Of a DNA stretch of 42,340 nucleotides, positions 40,357 to 42,340 are shown piece by piece; the first letter of the stretch is position 1; every line of letters begins with the position of its first letter. This stretch comes from Nitrospira sp. (GTDB lineage Bacteria > Nitrospirota > Nitrospiria > Nitrospirales > Nitrospiraceae). Where the stretch lies: NCBI GenBank assembly GCA_019636815.1, contig JAHBWT010000030.1:1-42340 (forward strand). The letters are read 5' to 3'. A model generated the notes under the pieces. That model was not told the DNA's origin. It saw only the letters and a list, made by a program, of their open reading frames with translations, and did not search any database. The position numbers and the translations under genes were made by a program.

Positions 40357-40722
40357 CTATTTCACGTTGTAGCGCATTCGTGTTCCATGTAAGAGCGAGA
40401 GTTCGATTTCCGACGCGCTGAGCTCCGCGGGGAATAACACGCCTGAAATCTTGCAGGCGTTGATGCTGGCACCCTCCAACTTCGCGTTGCTCAGGTCGAC
40501 ACCTCGGAGATCGGATTGCCGGAAATAGCAGTCGCTGAAATCCAGCCCGTCGGCCTCCAGACCTCGAAGATCCAAGCCCCGCAAATCGCACCCGCGAAGC
40601 TCGCATGTATCTCCGGAAGCCTTCTTGGCGTTGAATTCCTTGATGCAGCCCTCACGCAGCAGGAGGTACATCGGATCCTTCGAAATGTGGAGTTTCGTAC
40701 GCGTTGACTCGGTTGTATCCAT
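40357..40722 (-). CDS. Pentapeptide-repeat protein
   Basis: About 121 residues. From 'CELRGCDLRGLDLRGLEADGLDFSDCYFRQSDLRGVDLSNAKLEGASINACKISGVLF' the A(D/N)LxG-type five-residue repeat is plain, forming a short right-handed beta-helix of about two to three coils. The N-terminal part ('LHISKDPMYLLLREGCIKEFNAKKA') is helical and resembles the lead of other small repeat proteins. The ATG at 40722 has GGAG seven bases upstream; in-frame starts at 40755 and 40764 lack one. Function unknown; it diverges from the peroxiredoxin gene. Confidence 0.82.
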   Translation of the reverse strand: MDTTESTRTKLHISKDPMYLLLREGCIKEFNAKKASGDTCELRGCDLRGLDLRGLEADGLDFSDCYFRQSDLRGVDLSNAKLEGASINACKISGVLFPAELSASEIELSLLHGTRMRYNVK

Positions 40723-40830
40723 GTCGCACTCCGCGAGAGGGTCTTCGAGAGTCATATCGGTCAAGGGGGCGAAAACTTGAGCGTGGCCGAATGACCGCCC
40801 CTTGCACTCAGCCGTCTTGAGGCAGTATTG

Positions 40831-40846
40831 TTAGACCTCGTTCTAA
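40831..40846. promoter_or_regulatory. Short dyad TTAGA-N6-TCTAA upstream of the peroxiredoxin
   Basis: Five-base arms at 40831-40835 and 40842-40846, about 40 bases before the peroxiredoxin ATG. It could be an oxidative-stress operator, but it is short and does not match the PerR or OxyR boxes I know. Confidence 0.2.
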
Positions 40847-40885
40847 TCCGGCTAAATTTTATCGTGATCCTGAAGGAGGTATGCC

Positions 40886-41521
40886 ATGGCGATACGATTG
40901 GGCGATGATGCGCCGAACTTCACGGCGGAAACGACAGAGGGGACGATCAATTTTCATGAGTGGTTGGGCAACAGTTGGGGAATTCTCTTCTCTCACCCGA
41001 AGGACTACACCCCCGTCTGTACGACGGAACTGGGGACGGTGGCCAAGATTTCCCCGGAGTTCAAGAAGCGGGGAGTCAAGGTGATCGCGATCAGCGTGGA
41101 TCCCATGGATTCTCACAAGGGTTGGATCAATGACATCAATGAAACCCAAAAGACGACGATGAACTATCCCATCATCGCCGATCCGGACAAGAAGGTGGCG
41201 GCGCTCTATGACATGATCCATCCCAACGCCATTGACAACATGACTGTGCGATCGGTCTTCATCATCGGTCCGGATAAAAAGGTAAAACTGACGCTGACCT
41301 ATCCGGCCTCCTGTGGTCGGAATTTCGAGGAACTGCTGCGGGTCATCGATTCCCTGCAACTCACGTCGAAATATAAGGTTGCCACTCCGGCGAACTGGAA
41401 AGATGGCGAAGATTGCATTATTACGCCCGCTGTGGGTGATGCGGAAGCGCAACAACTGTTTCCTAAAGGGTTCACGACCGTGAAGCCGTATCTCCGCTAT
41501 ACTCCTCAGCCGAACCGATAA
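40886..41521 (+). CDS. 1-Cys peroxiredoxin (Prx6 type)
   Basis: A 211-residue peroxiredoxin that reduces H2O2 and organic peroxides. The peroxidatic cysteine is C45 in 'HPKDYTPVCTTELG'. 'FKKRGVKVIAISVDPMDSHKGWINDI' and 'YPIIADPDKKVAALYDMI' fit Prx6. The long C-terminal arm ('TPANWKDGEDCIITPAVGDAEAQQLFPKGFTTVKPYLRYT') forms the Prx6 dimer interface; other Cys residues are not in the 2-Cys resolving position. AAGGAGG precedes the ATG. It is monocistronic, closed by a hairpin at 41544. Cytoplasmic. Confidence 0.95.
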   Translation: MAIRLGDDAPNFTAETTEGTINFHEWLGNSWGILFSHPKDYTPVCTTELGTVAKISPEFKKRGVKVIAISVDPMDSHKGWINDINETQKTTMNYPIIADPDKKVAALYDMIHPNAIDNMTVRSVFIIGPDKKVKLTLTYPASCGRNFEELLRVIDSLQLTSKYKVATPANWKDGEDCIITPAVGDAEAQQLFPKGFTTVKPYLRYTPQPNR

Positions 41522-41543
41522 GCTCTTACCGGTGTACTGAGAA

Positions 41544-41580
41544 AGCCAGGCAGAAGGTGACGAACATCTTTTGCCTGGCT
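41544..41580 (+). terminator. Terminator hairpin after the peroxiredoxin gene
   Basis: AGCCAGGCA (41544-41552) pairs perfectly with TGCCTGGCT (41572-41580), with extra GAAG/CTTT pairing in the loop side. It begins 23 bases after the stop. CTTATGTAT follows, so the T-tract is weak. Confidence 0.6.
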
Positions 41581-42029
41581 CTTATGTATCAACACGTTAC
41601 ATCCTCGAATCTTTCCATAATACAGATATAAATCTCACAACTGTCGATCTCCTACCCTCTCGAATGTTAGATGTCGCCGCGTGAGAAGAGACGGGGTACG
41701 AGGATTGCTTCTCACCGGTGCATCCTAACCTAGGCGAGGAAGGCACTAATACTGGCAAATGAAAAAACGAGTCAGTGACGAGCACTCTATCTGCGTGGGG
41801 CATTGATGTGCGCAGGTGAAAACCACATCGGTATCGCACCGGGTCGTTTTCTGCATTTGCCTGGACAAGCAGAACTACATATGTATAGTTGTGACCTATG
41901 AAGCAATTAGAAAAAAATTCTGGCCATCTTTTGAAAGATTAGGCATACTCATATTTTAGCTCGAACTGTGGTGACTAGAAGGGGCAGGTGGGCAGTGGTT
42001 TTTTCTTACTCACAAGGGAGGGCATCAGT
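41581..42029. other. Gene-free stretch before the porin-like gene
   Basis: I see no convincing gene in this AT-richer stretch. The part from about 41880 to 41960 has several TA-rich hexamers (TTGAAA at 41931, TATTTT at 41952) that could be a promoter for the porin-like gene, though their 15-base spacing is short. Confidence 0.35.
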
Positions 42030-42340
42030 ATGAAGGGACATTACGCGAGGCGGTGGAAACAATTTGTAGTTGCTGGAGCCGTGATGGCGCTGGTGGCTGG
42101 AATGGGATCCACGCTGCCCAGCGCCTATGCCGGTGGGGTCATCAAGGCCGATGAGGACAAGTGGATTTCGATCGGGATGGGGGTCCGGGGGAGTTTCAAC
42201 GGGATTGAAAACGATGCCGTGGATACCACCTCGTACAGCAACCACTTCAAGATCGACAACGCCCGTATCTACATCGATGGGTCGATCCATAAGTACATCA
42301 AGTTCACCTTCAACACCGAATGTTTTAACTGTAACGTGGG
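42030..42340 (+). CDS. Porin-like outer-membrane protein, N-terminal part (3' truncated)
   Basis: The frame is open from the ATG at 42030 to the window end, giving 103 residues of a longer protein. GGGAGG lies upstream (42016-42021). The N-terminus is a long signal peptide (RRWKQFVVAGAVMALVAGMG...SAYA). The mature start 'GGVIKADEDKWISIGMGVRGSFNGIEN' and the alternating strand 'NHFKIDNARIYIDGSIHKYIKFTFNTE' look like the first barrel strands of a phosphate-selective-porin/alginate-export-like protein, a type common in Nitrospira. A pair of Cys in 'ECFNCN' is unusual for a barrel protein. Substrate unknown. Confidence 0.75.
   Translation, partial: MKGHYARRWKQFVVAGAVMALVAGMGSTLPSAYAGGVIKADEDKWISIGMGVRGSFNGIENDAVDTTSYSNHFKIDNARIYIDGSIHKYIKFTFNTECFNCNV

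Overview
The window looks like a chromosomal segment of a Gram-negative bacterium of moderately high GC, most likely Nitrospira or a close relative in the Nitrospirota. That rests on the mix of genes: a DUF4124 protein, DUF3386/DUF5069 neighbours, a DUF748 giant, many lipoproteins and TonB-type envelope proteins, several sigma-54/HD-GYP regulators, and a porin-like barrel at the right edge. The assignment is inference from gene content and no marker gene proves it. There is no rRNA, insertion sequence, prophage or CRISPR array.

Layout. 1-3315 is a molybdenum-related block: the tail of a ModC ATPase, a secreted histidine phosphatase, a helix-turn-helix/Mop fusion behind a structured leader, a free Mop protein and an XRE regulator with a periplasmic-binding-like domain. 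3360-4845 is a small AT-rich-flanked toxin-antitoxin island with hipA before hipB and two identical 20-bp operators. 5071-9496 holds envelope and metabolic singletons: a DsbA-like lipoprotein, a diiron beta-lactamase-fold protein without flavodoxin, an NAD(P)-binding protein and a secreted amidohydrolase. 9576-18230 is mostly small conserved genes with ClpS, HemW, FmdB and an overlapping pair of SUMF1-like and haem-oxygenase-fold diiron proteins. 18359-22054 is a complete cobalamin-dependent methionine synthase.

22055-34750 is the most interesting part. A sigma-54 response regulator, a histidine kinase, a stand-alone periplasmic binding protein and a TonB-dependent receptor form one likely sensing/uptake module. 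Beside it are an atypical LuxR-type regulator, a HEAT-like lipoprotein, and a secreted cupredoxin-beta-propeller protein with an amicyanin-like copper loop and many propeller histidines. Three copies of a 34-bp element, each two 17-bp units in tandem, occur only at the gene-free edges of this module and suggest one shared DNA-binding regulator. An HD-GYP response regulator closes the block.

35199-42340 returns to housekeeping: rph-rdgB, tRNA-Pro(TGG) and tRNA-Arg(TCT) with related degenerate repeats downstream, a DUF748 protein, a pentapeptide-repeat protein, a 1-Cys peroxiredoxin and the start of a porin-like protein cut off by the window end.
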